This document shows, piece by piece, positions 42,806 through 50,713 of a stretch of DNA of 64,000 bases (the first letter of the stretch is position 1; the number at the start of each line of letters is the position of its first letter). Source of the stretch: an uncultured Oscillospiraceae bacterium. GTDB taxonomy: Bacteria; Bacillota; Clostridia; Oscillospirales; Oscillospiraceae. The notes under the pieces were generated by a model. That model was given only the letters and a program-made list of their open reading frames with translations, did not search any database and was not told the DNA's origin. The stretch spans positions 8,754-72,753 of the forward strand of contig CAKTOH010000009.1 in NCBI GenBank assembly GCA_934589705.1. Reading direction: 5' to 3'. The translations under genes and the position numbers were made by a program.

Positions 42806-44002
42806 ATGGAGGTACAAACCCAGATTCAGGCGGATTTGAAAGCATCCACGGGGGCGGTGGTGCCGGTGATGCAGCACGACGGAGGAACCCGGAAGCTGAG
42901 CATCACCCTGCTGTCCGACGGGAAGGCCTGGCAGCCCCCGGAAGGGGCCAGCGTGGCGGTGGGCTACGAGCGGTCTGACCACACCCGGGGCCTTTACGAC
43001 CGGATGCCCGATGGCGGCGATGCCGTTTCCCTGGAGGGAAACGTTGCCTCGGTGCTGCTGCCGCCCCAGATGCTCAGTGCTCCGGGTACCGTGCTGGCCT
43101 GTCTGGTCTTCCGGGACGAAAGCCAGAATCAGCTGACCACCTTCCCCTTCCGGCTCCAGGTGCAGGTGAACCCGGCGGCCCAGTCCCCGGACGAGGAAAC
43201 AAAGGATCGGCTGAAATGGCTGGAAGACCGGCTGGCGGACTATCTGACGGAGGCCGTGGAAAGCGGCCGATTCACCGGGGAAACCGGCCCGGGGCCCAAG
43301 CTTCTGGGCCAGGAGGTTTCCTTCCGGGTCAGTCCGGATTACCGGACGGTGCCCACGGGAGCCTGGCTGTCTCAGGTGCCGAAGCCCGCGCCGAAAACCT
43401 ACGTCTGGAGCCGCACGGTATCCCACTATGATTCCGGGGATGTCATCACCTACAGCGTCAGCCGGAACGGCGCCGACGGACTGGGAACCGTGTCCAGCGT
43501 CTGCGGGGTAGCCGCGGATGATGGGGGGAACGTGGCTCTGACGGCGGCGGACGTAGGGGCCCTGCCCTGCGTAGGCGGCGCTGTGGAAGGGGACATTCAG
43601 ATGAACGGCGGGAAGATCACGGGCCTGGCCGCACCGTCGGCGGACAGGGACGCGGTGAACCGGGCCTTTGCCCAGGCGTTGGCCGACAAGGCGGTGGAAA
43701 CCGCCGATGCCAACGCTCAGAATTGGGCCAAAACGAGGATCGTTTCCTTCCTGCTTGCTGCGGATGGGTGGGTTGGGGCCGCCGCGCCCTACACACAGAC
43801 GGTGGCTCTGTCCGGCCTGAGTGCGGAGCAGCATTTGATTGCCTATCCCATTTACGGCACCGATCAGAGGGTGAATCTGGCCATCCGGGAGGCAGTGGGG
43901 AAGGTAAGCTTTGCCAGGCGCACGGATGCCGGGCTGGTCTTTACCTGCCTGGAGGAGAAACCCGGTACGCCCATTTCCGTCACGGCGGAGATTTATCGGT
44001 AA
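42806..44002 (+). CDS. Orphan phage baseplate (BppU-like) / tail-fibre-like protein
   Basis: The 398-residue protein begins with a BppU-like N-terminal domain (about 1-125: LSITLLSDGKAWQPPEGASV, then LPPQMLSAPGTVLACLVF), followed by a short helix (KDRLKWLEDRLADYLTEAV) and then NVALTAADVGALP (about 245-257) with GGKITGLAAPSADRDAVN, segments typical of phage tail-fibre stalks. It follows a strong AGGAGG site, but no other phage gene is adjacent. It could be a remnant of a prophage or a domesticated adhesin or tailocin-like part. Its GC content matches the chromosome. Confidence 0.75.
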   Translation: MEVQTQIQADLKASTGAVVPVMQHDGGTRKLSITLLSDGKAWQPPEGASVAVGYERSDHTRGLYDRMPDGGDAVSLEGNVASVLLPPQMLSAPGTVLACLVFRDESQNQLTTFPFRLQVQVNPAAQSPDEETKDRLKWLEDRLADYLTEAVESGRFTGETGPGPKLLGQEVSFRVSPDYRTVPTGAWLSQVPKPAPKTYVWSRTVSHYDSGDVITYSVSRNGADGLGTVSSVCGVAADDGGNVALTAADVGALPCVGGAVEGDIQMNGGKITGLAAPSADRDAVNRAFAQALADKAVETADANAQNWAKTRIVSFLLAADGWVGAAAPYTQTVALSGLSAEQHLIAYPIYGTDQRVNLAIREAVGKVSFARRTDAGLVFTCLEEKPGTPISVTAEIYR

Positions 44003-44017
44003 ATCCGGGCAGCAAAA

Positions 44018-44233
44018 GGCTCCCCTTGCTGATCAAGGGTGGTGCTCCGCGCAGCGAATTAGGATATTGATGATTGCCAGTGGCAATCATACCATAATTC
44101 ATGCTGTCATGGCCGTCTCCCGCAAGGCCATGACTGAGGGGATCAGAACTCTCTTATTTTGACAATCCCTCAGTCAGCTGCGCTGACAGCTCCCTTTGCA
44201 CAAGGGAGCCGTGGGTGCTCCCGCACCAGTGCG
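44018..44233. repeat. Composite hairpin repeat, copy R2 (inverted relative to R1)
   Basis: Same modules as R1 in the opposite orientation: GGCTCCCCTT end, a GGTGGTGCTCCGCGCAGCGAA block, the stem ATGATTGCC / GGCAATCAT (44070-44090), the constant TCATGGCC / GGCCATGA stem, the GACAATCCCTCAGTC core, a variable hairpin (GTCAGC / GCTGAC) and the AAGGGAGCC end. The 44003-44289 gap holds little else; the T-rich stretch after 44233 may act as a terminator. Confidence 0.8.
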
Positions 44234-44289
44234 TTTTTCGATTTTTTTGACAGTCTTAGGGCGCGGTGCATAGCACCGCGCCCCAACGA

Positions 44290-45627
44290 TTATTTACTTA
44301 CTTTCAGTGCCTTCCGGGACTGTCTGTCCTTCACATGCCGCTCCAAATTGGGAACCAGGATAATGCACACCAGCGCCGCGGTGAAGCCGCCGTTATACAG
44401 GCAGTAGCCGCCGTGGAGGGTGGGCACAGAAGTTACCAGCAGATAGTGCATAGCCCCCGCCACAATGCCCCACTGCCAGCCGTACTTGTCGGTGACGGGG
44501 CTCAGGCCGTTGGCATAGCACAGGCCTACGCAGATGGCCTGGGCGTTAATCACATAGCTGAAGCTGCCGCCCAGCAGTGCCGACAGCAGACCGCAGACCC
44601 AGGAGGCCACGACGTAGCCCAGCATAATGGGCAGCACGTTCCCCGGATGGGAGCCGGAATTGCAGGTGGAGAGCATACAGAAGATAATGCCGAAGGTCAC
44701 GCCGTTGAAGGTGGCCCCGATGAGATTATAGTAGCCCAGGATGAACAGGCCGAACACGCCCACATTCATCAGGAACACGGCATTGCCGTAGGTGCCGGTG
44801 AAGTTGTTCACATACTCCGGATTCGTCATCAGACGCCAGTAGTCCTTGGGGCGGCAGCCCATGGCGAAGGCGCAGAGCACACAGGCGCCGAAAAGAATCA
44901 GGCAGAAGGTATTCACCGTAGCCCGGGAGGCGATTTTCAGCAGCGCCGCGTCCGCACCGGCAGGGAGCTGAACGCCCAGGGTATTGTGGAGGGTAGCGTT
45001 CAGGAAGAAGGCCATCATGCCCACCGGCAGAGCGGCGGAATACAGGTCAAAGCCCTTGTGCACCTTAGGCGAATGGGCAAGACCCGCGGGCAGGAAGAAG
45101 CCGATGCAGAAGCCCACCACCAGGGCGATCAGAATTCCCTCCAGGTTGAAGCCCACCGCATCCGCGTTGGGATAGCGGATCATCAGGTCGGTGATCAGGG
45201 GGGCAATGCCCGTGGAGAAGAGCATGGCGTTGACGTTGGGGCCGAACTTTTCCCGGCGCACCAGGCAGTAGATCATCACGCCGAAGAAGGTGGGCCAGAC
45301 GTTCAGGATGTTAATGCCCCAGGAGCCAAAGCCCAGGGTCAGGATGAAGGCCAGGGTGGACACGTTATTGGGCGTGCCGCCGAAAACCAGGAAAAGCGCC
45401 AGGCACAGATAGCCCACCAGAGCCATATTCAGGAAGGTAGCCGCGTAGCCGCCTACGGCGAAGTAGTTGGTAGACAGCTTACTGGGCTGGCTGAGAATCT
45501 GCCACAGGCCGGAAAGCATGGCTCCCCTATCCGGCATAAAAAATGCCGCAGCCAGGAAAAAGGTGGAAAAACAGCCGAAAAACAGCTTCAGAAAGTCGCC
45601 CTCTCGCATAGAATTGATTTTTTTCAT
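44290..45627 (-). CDS. DUF1576-like polytopic membrane protein under a ZTP riboswitch
   Basis: This 445-residue protein has about ten to eleven hydrophobic helices and starts at an ATG with CGGAGGTG in front. Distinctive segments are ILNVWPTFFGVMIYCLV (about 103-119), GLAHSPKVHKGFDLYSAALPVGMMAFFLN (in pieces, about 180-208) and STCNSGSHPGNVLPIMLGYV (in pieces, about 326-345). I associate this with DUF1576, a membrane family without a known function. Its leader is a ZTP riboswitch, so expression should rise when ZMP/ZTP accumulates, as under folate or purine stress. Import of a purine, folate or one-carbon compound is the natural hypothesis. Confidence 0.7.
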   Translation of the reverse strand: MKKINSMREGDFLKLFFGCFSTFFLAAAFFMPDRGAMLSGLWQILSQPSKLSTNYFAVGGYAATFLNMALVGYLCLALFLVFGGTPNNVSTLAFILTLGFGSWGINILNVWPTFFGVMIYCLVRREKFGPNVNAMLFSTGIAPLITDLMIRYPNADAVGFNLEGILIALVVGFCIGFFLPAGLAHSPKVHKGFDLYSAALPVGMMAFFLNATLHNTLGVQLPAGADAALLKIASRATVNTFCLILFGACVLCAFAMGCRPKDYWRLMTNPEYVNNFTGTYGNAVFLMNVGVFGLFILGYYNLIGATFNGVTFGIIFCMLSTCNSGSHPGNVLPIMLGYVVASWVCGLLSALLGGSFSYVINAQAICVGLCYANGLSPVTDKYGWQWGIVAGAMHYLLVTSVPTLHGGYCLYNGGFTAALVCIILVPNLERHVKDRQSRKALKVSK

Positions 45628-45645
45628 TCCAGACACCTCCGTAAG

Positions 45646-45679
45646 AAATAGGGCAATCCAGCCCCAAACTGAATTGCCC
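45646..45679 (-). terminator. Riboswitch-controlled terminator, minus strand
   Basis: GGGCAAT (complement of 45673-45679) pairs with ATTGCCC (complement of 45651-45657), followed by TATTTCTT. The 5' arm overlaps the conserved CTGGGC end of the aptamer, as in known ZTP switches. The T-tract is weak, so control could also be partly translational. Confidence 0.65.
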
Positions 45680-45746
45680 AGACGGTCGGCATATTTACAC
45701 CCGCACTCCACCGTGGTCAGCCACGAAATCCGTCAGTCATGCGGGG
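45676..45746 (-). promoter_or_regulatory. ZTP (pfl) riboswitch upstream of the DUF1576-like gene
   Basis: Minus-strand aptamer: P1 CCCGCA / TGCGGG, the conserved GACTGACGGAT, a P2 hairpin CGTGG / CCACG, GGAG, then the separate 3' conserved GCCGACCGTCTGGGC (complement of 45676-45690). These are the hallmarks of the pfl motif that binds ZMP/ZTP. It shares the same conserved blocks with the plus-strand copy at 45921-45992, while P1 and P2 differ but still pair. Confidence 0.85.
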
Positions 45747-45754
45747 TTGTCTTT

Positions 45755-45783
45755 ATTGTACGAAAGCTTTTTCCCTTTGTCAA
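45755..45783 (-). promoter_or_regulatory. Predicted promoter of the DUF1576-like transcription unit
   Basis: On the minus strand a perfect TTGACA (45778-45783) and TACAAT (45755-45760) are 17 bases apart, directly before the riboswitch. Confidence 0.8.
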
Positions 45784-45872
45784 CCGCAACTTACGAAATT
45801 CGCCGTTTTTATTTTGTCATAATCCACATGAACATAGCGCAAACTTCGTCATAAATTGTCTTGGATGATACC

Positions 45873-45901
45873 TTGACGCAAATTTTACCCCGTGTTATAA
45901 T
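45873..45901 (+). promoter_or_regulatory. Predicted promoter of the purine operon
   Basis: TTGACG (45873-45878) and a perfect TATAAT (45896-45901) are 17 bases apart; the riboswitch begins about 20 bases later. The region between the two divergent promoters (45784-45872) shows no clear PurR box. Confidence 0.85.
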
Positions 45902-45920
45902 TTGTTTGTCACAAACGCAA

Positions 45921-45992
45921 ACCCTTATGACTGACGGATTCGTGGAGCACCACATGGAGTAAGGGCATATGTTTTCTGCCGACCGTCTGGGC
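45921..45992 (+). promoter_or_regulatory. ZTP (pfl) riboswitch upstream of purE
   Basis: P1 CCCTTA (45922-45927) pairs with TAAGGG (45960-45965); inside are GACTGACGGAT, P2 GTGG / CCAC (45942-45953) and GGAG. After a short linker comes the conserved GCCGACCGTCTGGGC (45978-45992). This matches the pfl/ZTP motif. Binding of ZMP or ZTP should stabilise the 3' block and prevent the terminator at 45989-46032, switching on purine synthesis when AICAR accumulates. Confidence 0.9.
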
Positions 45993-46032
45993 TCACTGAT
46001 TCCTTTCCCGGGATGAAGTGTGCCCATTTTTT
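45989..46032 (+). terminator. Riboswitch-controlled intrinsic terminator before purE
   Basis: GGGCTCACT (45989-45997) pairs with AGTGTGCCC (46017-46025; one mismatch) and is followed by ATTTTTT. The 5' arm shares GGGC with the aptamer's conserved end, so ligand binding and termination exclude each other. Confidence 0.85.
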
Positions 46033-46054
46033 GTTGCGATTTTGGAGGTTACAC

Positions 46055-46549
46055 ATGAAAAAAGTTGGAATCATCATGGGCAGCGACAGCGATCTTCCCA
46101 TCCTGCGAAAGGCAATGGACACTCTGGAATCCTTGGGCATTCCCTACGAGTGTCACATCTATTCCGCCCACCGGACGCCGGAGGAAGCCCGGCAGTTTGC
46201 TCTGAACGCCCGGGCAAATGGCTTCGGTGCCATCATCGCCGCCGCCGGTATGGCCGCCCATCTGGCCGGTGCCGTCGCCGCGAACACCACCCTTCCCGTT
46301 ATCGGCATTCCCTGCAAATCCACCTGTCTCGACGGCATTGATGCCCTCCTTTCTACCGTAATGATGCCCTCCGGTATCCCCGTGGCCACGGTAGCCATCA
46401 ACGGAGGCGTGAATGCCGCTTTGTTATGCGCTCAGATTCTGGCGGTGTCCGACGCCGAGCTTGCCGCCCGGCTGGATGCCAAGCGGGCGGCCGACAGCGC
46501 CAAGGTTCTGGAAAAGGACGCCGCCCTTCAGTCCGAGCTGAACCGATAA
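46055..46549 (+). CDS. purE: 5-(carboxyamino)imidazole ribonucleotide mutase
   Basis: The 164-residue protein starts MKKVGIIMGSDSDLPILRKA and has YSAHRTPEEA (about 40-49), AAAGMAAHLAGAVA (about 61-74) and IGIPCKS, the class I PurE signatures. It converts N5-CAIR to CAIR in purine synthesis. The ATG at 46055 follows TGGAGG. It is the first gene behind the ZTP riboswitch. PurK is not in the window; purC and purB are also absent from this cluster. Confidence 0.95.
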   Translation: MKKVGIIMGSDSDLPILRKAMDTLESLGIPYECHIYSAHRTPEEARQFALNARANGFGAIIAAAGMAAHLAGAVAANTTLPVIGIPCKSTCLDGIDALLSTVMMPSGIPVATVAINGGVNAALLCAQILAVSDAELAARLDAKRAADSAKVLEKDAALQSELNR

Positions 46550-46674
46550 CCCCGCTCCGGGATCTGGTCACCCGGAACGATTCTTTCTTCCGCTGATTTG
46601 GCAGCGAAACGGAAGGCGGTGCGCCGCCTTCCCTCCCACGCATATTCCATTTACTATATAAGGAGGATTCCAAC

Positions 46675-48096
46675 ATGGGTGGATTCTTCGGGGCAGCCTC
46701 CCGTAAAAGCTGCAAATACGATGTTTTCTTCGGCACGGACTACCACTCCCACCTGGGCACCAAGCGGGGAGGCCTGGCCTTCTTCGACCCGGACAAGGGG
46801 TTCCAGCGCCAGATCCACAACATCGAAAATACCCCCTTCCGGACAAAATTCGAGTCCGATCTGGAAAAGTTCTCCGGCTGCTACGGCCTGGGCTGCATTT
46901 CCGACACCGACCCTCAGCCCCTTCTCGTGCGCAGTCACTTAGGTCTCTTCGCCATCTCCACCGTGGGCATTATCACCAACGCCGAGGAGCTGGTGGAGAA
47001 GACCTTCTCCGGCCCGGGCTATCAGTTCATGGCCATGTCCTCCGGCAATGTCAATGCCACGGAGCTCACCGCCGCCCTCATCAACCGCTGCGACAATCTC
47101 ATCGACGGCATCCGCTATGCCCAGGCGGCCATTGAAGGCTCCTGCACCATTCTGATTCTGAATCAGGACGGCCTCATCGCTGCCCGGGACTCCATGGGTC
47201 GGCTCCCCATCGTCGTCGGTCAGAGCGAAAAGGGCTGCTGCGCCGCCATGGAATCCTTCGCCTGCCAGAAGCTGGGCTACAAGCCCAGCTACAACCTGGG
47301 GCCGGGAGAAATCGTCCGCATCACCCCCGACGGCTGGCAGCAGCTGTCCGCCCCCGGGGAGAAAATGCGGATCTGTGCCTTCCTGTGGAGCTACTACGGC
47401 TACCCCAACTCCAACTACGAGGGAGTCAATGTGGAGGTCATGCGCAACCGGAACGGTGAAATCATGGCCCGGAACGAACAGGAAGCCGGCACCATGCCGG
47501 ATGTGGATTATGTGGCCGGTGTTCCGGACTCCGGTCTGCCCCACGGCATCGGCTACGCCAACTTCTCCCACAAGCCCTTCGCCCGTCCCTTCGTCAAGTA
47601 CACCCCCACCTGGGCCCGTTCCTTCATGCCCTCCAATCAGGAAATGCGGAATCTGGTGGCGGAAATGAAGCAGATTCCCGTGCCGGAGCTTATCGAGGGC
47701 AAGAAGCTGCTGCTGGTGGACGACTCCATCGTCCGGGGCACCCAGCTTCGGGAAACCGTGGATTTCCTGTACAAAAGCGGTGCCAAGGAAGTGCACATGC
47801 GCTCTGCCTGCCCGCCTATCATGTACAGCTGCAAATATCTGAATTTCTCCAGCAGTAACTCGGAAATGGAGCTGCTCACCCGGAAAACCATCCAGAATCT
47901 GGAGGGCAACGTAGGTCAGCATCACCTGGACGAGTACGCCGACCCCACCACCGAGCGGGGCAAGTCCATGCTGGATTCCATCTGTAAGGAAATGGGCTTT
48001 GATTCCCTGGGCTACCAGACCCTGGACGGACTGCTGGAGGCCATCGGTCTGGATCGGGACAAGGTCTGCACCTACTGCTGGACAGGGAAAGAGTAA
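46675..48096 (+). CDS. purF: Amidophosphoribosyltransferase-like protein lacking the N-terminal catalytic cysteine
   Basis: This 473-residue protein has the class II amidotransferase fold at the N-terminus (FFGTDYHSHLGTKRGGLAF, about 20-38) and a C-terminal phosphoribosyltransferase domain with the PRPP loop LLLVDDSIVRGT (about 346-357). Cysteines for an Fe-S cluster are present (SACPPIMYSC and the terminal CTYCW). The protein begins MGGFFG, so residue 2, normally the nucleophilic cysteine exposed on processing, is glycine. The AAGGAGG site places the start firmly. It may use free ammonia or be a distinct paralogue; the operon position still supports a role at the first step of purine synthesis. 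Confidence 0.88.
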   Translation: MGGFFGAASRKSCKYDVFFGTDYHSHLGTKRGGLAFFDPDKGFQRQIHNIENTPFRTKFESDLEKFSGCYGLGCISDTDPQPLLVRSHLGLFAISTVGIITNAEELVEKTFSGPGYQFMAMSSGNVNATELTAALINRCDNLIDGIRYAQAAIEGSCTILILNQDGLIAARDSMGRLPIVVGQSEKGCCAAMESFACQKLGYKPSYNLGPGEIVRITPDGWQQLSAPGEKMRICAFLWSYYGYPNSNYEGVNVEVMRNRNGEIMARNEQEAGTMPDVDYVAGVPDSGLPHGIGYANFSHKPFARPFVKYTPTWARSFMPSNQEMRNLVAEMKQIPVPELIEGKKLLLVDDSIVRGTQLRETVDFLYKSGAKEVHMRSACPPIMYSCKYLNFSSSNSEMELLTRKTIQNLEGNVGQHHLDEYADPTTERGKSMLDSICKEMGFDSLGYQTLDGLLEAIGLDRDKVCTYCWTGKE

Positions 48097-48114
48097 CCGA
48101 ATCGTATAACGCTG

Positions 48115-48290
48115 TTATTGCGAACCGGTGACCGATGTCACTGGTGTGGCCCTCTCCGGGGATTCCCTCCGGCCACAATCCGTGCCCCTGGTTCCCGCTT
48201 AGGGGCAGCAAGCAGCCCTCATCCGTCTCGCGCTTGCGGGAGACGCGCGAACCACCTTCCCCCAGGGGAAGGCTTGATGATACGTTTTTT
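48115..48290. repeat. Hairpin repeat region inside the purine operon (R4)
   Basis: Contains a diverged ATTGCGAACCGGTGAC...GTCACTGGTGTGGCC hairpin related to the one inside 33521-33820, then CCCTCATCCGTC, a GTCTCGCGC / GCGCGA-type hairpin, and CCACCTTCCCC / GGGGAAGG, matching the order of module 2 of R1. It fills the 233-base purF-purM gap. Confidence 0.65.
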
Positions 48291-48329
48291 GACAGTCTGA
48301 CCGTTGATTATCAATAAAGGAGTAACATT

Positions 48330-49379
48330 ATGGATCACAAGAATTCCTTCTCCGCCAGCTACGCCGCCGCCGGCGTGGACATCACCGCCGGCTACCGGGC
48401 GGTGGAGCTGATGAAAAAGCATGTAGCCCGAACCCGGAACGCCGGATGCCTGGACGACGTAGGCGGCTTCGGCGGCTGCTTCGGCCTGCCCACCGGCATG
48501 GAAGAGCCGGTGCTGGTTTCCGGCACCGACGGCTGCGGCACCAAGGTCAAGCTGGCCATTCTCATGGACAAGCACGACACCATCGGCATTGACTGCGTGG
48601 CCATGTGCGTCAACGACATCATCTGCGTGGGCGCGAAGCCCCTCTTTTTCCTGGACTACATCGCCTGCGGCAAGAACGTGCCCGAGAAAATCGCCGAGAT
48701 CGTGGGCGGCGTGGCCGAGGGCTGCGTCCAGTCCGGTGCTGCCCTGATTGGCGGCGAGACCGCCGAGCATCCGGGCATGATGCCTGTGGAGGATTACGAC
48801 CTGGCGGGCTTCGCCGTGGGCATTGTGGATAAGAAGAAGATTCTCGACAACACCCGGATGGCGGAAGGGGACGTAGTCATTGCCCTGTCCTCCACCGGCA
48901 TCCACTCCAACGGCTTCTCCCTGTGCCGGAAGGTTTTCGACATCGACAACAACAACCCGGAGCTGTATGTGCCCCGGGCTGAGCTGGGCGGGCAGACCAT
49001 TGCTGAGGCACTGCTGGTCCCCACCAAGATCTACGTCAAGCCTGTGCTGGCCCTTCTGGAAAAGGTGGACGTAAAGGGCATCAGCCACATCACCGGCGGC
49101 GGCTTCTACGAGAACATCCCCCGTTCCATTCCCGACGGCCTGTGTGCGCAAATTGACAAAGCCAGCATCAAAGTTCTGCCCATCTTCGACGTGATCGCCA
49201 AGTGGGGCAACATTCCGGAGCGGGACATGTTCAACACCTACAACATGGGCGTGGGCATGAGCATCGTGGTGCCCAAGGCGCAGGAGCAGGAGGCTCTGGA
49301 CATTCTGAAAGCAAACGGCGTGGAGGCCTATACCATGGGCGTCATCGTCAAGGGTGAGGAAAAGGTGGTTCTGAAATGA
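48330..49379 (+). CDS. purM: Phosphoribosylformylglycinamidine cyclo-ligase (AIR synthetase)
   Basis: The 349-residue protein fits PurM: SYAAAGVDITAGYRAVELMK near the start, LVSGTDGCGTKVKLA (about 54-68), GIDCVAMCVNDIICVGAKPLFFLDY (in pieces, about 87-111; dimer and ATP site) and GGETAEHPGM (about 147-156). It makes AIR from FGAM with ATP. It overlaps purN by 4 bases (ATGA). Length matches the usual 340-350 residues. Confidence 0.96.
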   Translation: MDHKNSFSASYAAAGVDITAGYRAVELMKKHVARTRNAGCLDDVGGFGGCFGLPTGMEEPVLVSGTDGCGTKVKLAILMDKHDTIGIDCVAMCVNDIICVGAKPLFFLDYIACGKNVPEKIAEIVGGVAEGCVQSGAALIGGETAEHPGMMPVEDYDLAGFAVGIVDKKKILDNTRMAEGDVVIALSSTGIHSNGFSLCRKVFDIDNNNPELYVPRAELGGQTIAEALLVPTKIYVKPVLALLEKVDVKGISHITGGGFYENIPRSIPDGLCAQIDKASIKVLPIFDVIAKWGNIPERDMFNTYNMGVGMSIVVPKAQEQEALDILKANGVEAYTMGVIVKGEEKVVLK

Positions 49380-49975
49380 AAACCAGAATCGCGGTTTTTG
49401 TCTCCGGCGGCGGCACCAATCTCCAGGCCTTGATCGATGCCCAGGGCAAGGTGCTGCAAAGCGGCGAAATTGCCCTGGTGGTGTCCAATAACGCCGGGGC
49501 CTATGCTTTGGAGCGGGCGAAAAAGGTGGGGATTCCCACCGCCGTTGTGCTGAAAAAGGAATGCGGCTCTCAGGATGCCTTTGAGGAAAGGCTCAAGGAA
49601 GTTCTGACCGAGCATGGCATTGAGGTCATCATTCTGGCGGGCTTTATGACCATTCTCACCGAGAAGTTCACCTCCTGCTACCCCAAGCGGATTCTGAACG
49701 TCCATCCCAGCCTGATTCCCGCCTTCTGCGGGGAAGGCTTCTATGGTCTCCGGGTGCACGAGGCGGCTCTTCGCTACGGCGTAAAGGTCACCGGCGCCAC
49801 GGTGCACTTCGTCAATGAAATTCCCGACGGCGGCGAGATCATCGCCCAGAAGGCCGTCTGCATTGAGCCCGGCGATACGCCGGAAGTCCTGCAAAAGCGG
49901 GTGATGGAGCAGGCCGAATGGGTGCTTCTGCCCCAGGCGGCGGAAACCGTCTGCGCCGGTTTGCAGGGAAAATAA
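49376..49975 (+). CDS. purN: Phosphoribosylglycinamide formyltransferase
   Basis: This 199-residue protein has the PurN features FVSGGGTNLQALID (about 8-21), the catalytic Asn-His pair in RILNVHPSLIPAF (about 102-114) and VTGATVHFVNE (about 137-147). It formylates GAR with 10-formyltetrahydrofolate. It is translationally coupled to purM. Dependence on folate here and in the AICAR transformylase explains why a ZTP riboswitch, sensing folate shortage through ZMP build-up, is a sensible control. Confidence 0.96.
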   Translation: MKTRIAVFVSGGGTNLQALIDAQGKVLQSGEIALVVSNNAGAYALERAKKVGIPTAVVLKKECGSQDAFEERLKEVLTEHGIEVIILAGFMTILTEKFTSCYPKRILNVHPSLIPAFCGEGFYGLRVHEAALRYGVKVTGATVHFVNEIPDGGEIIAQKAVCIEPGDTPEVLQKRVMEQAEWVLLPQAAETVCAGLQGK

Positions 49976-49987
49976 GGGAGGTTGCAT

Positions 49988-50713
49988 ATGAACGTCTACG
50001 AAATCAAGACCATGGCCGAGCGTCTGGCAGGAAATACCTACCCCGGTCGGGGCATCGTCCTGGGAGTGACCCCGGACGGCACTCAGGCCGTGGCCGCCTA
50101 CTTTATCATGGGCCGCAGCGTCAACTCCCGGAACCGGGTGTTTGTCCGGGAGCCTGACGGCATCCGCACGGAAGCCCACGACCCCAGTCTCATGAAAGAC
50201 CCTCACCTCATTATCTATCATCCCGTCCGGGAAGTGGGACAGGGTCTCATCGTCACCAACGGCGACCAGACCGACACCATCTGGGAATCTCTTGCCAAGG
50301 GCGAGAGCTGGGAAGCCGCCCTTCGCACCCGGCAGTTTGAGGACGACGGCCCCAACTGGACGCCCCGGATCTCCGGCCTTCAGGCAGGGGACGGCAGCTA
50401 TAAAATGTCCATTCTGAAAGCCGCCGACCCGGAAGGAAAGGAATGTGCCCGGTATTTCTACGAGTATCCCGCCACCCCCGGCCTGGGGCACTTCCTGCAC
50501 ACCTACGTCTGCGACGGCAATCCCGTGATCCCCACCTTCCAGGGGGAGCCGGAGCGCACCGCCATCCCCGACGACATCGACGACTTCACCGACGAGCTGT
50601 GGAGCAATCTGAATGAAGACAACAAAATCTCCCTGTTCGTCCGGTACACCGACCTGAAAACCGGCGAAATTCAGCAGAGAATCCGCAATAAGCACCTGGA
50701 GGACACAAAATGA
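49988..50713 (+). CDS. purO: PurO-type IMP cyclohydrolase
   Basis: The 241-residue protein starts at an ATG with GGGAGG in front. Features of the PurO-like family are AGNTYPGRGIVLGVTPDG (about 14-31), AAYFIMGRSVNSRNRVF (about 36-52), then DPSLMKDPHLIIYHP and FVRYTDLKTG near the end. PurO closes FAICAR to IMP and was first known from archaea; in Clostridia it pairs with a stand-alone AICAR transformylase, as here (next gene, 4-base overlap). Together they replace the bifunctional PurH. Confidence 0.88.
   Translation: MNVYEIKTMAERLAGNTYPGRGIVLGVTPDGTQAVAAYFIMGRSVNSRNRVFVREPDGIRTEAHDPSLMKDPHLIIYHPVREVGQGLIVTNGDQTDTIWESLAKGESWEAALRTRQFEDDGPNWTPRISGLQAGDGSYKMSILKAADPEGKECARYFYEYPATPGLGHFLHTYVCDGNPVIPTFQGEPERTAIPDDIDDFTDELWSNLNEDNKISLFVRYTDLKTGEIQQRIRNKHLEDTK

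Noticed and set aside
45921..45992. Purine (guanine/adenine) riboswitch before purE
   Set aside because: The conserved junction sequences of purine aptamers are missing; the conserved blocks fit the ZTP motif instead.
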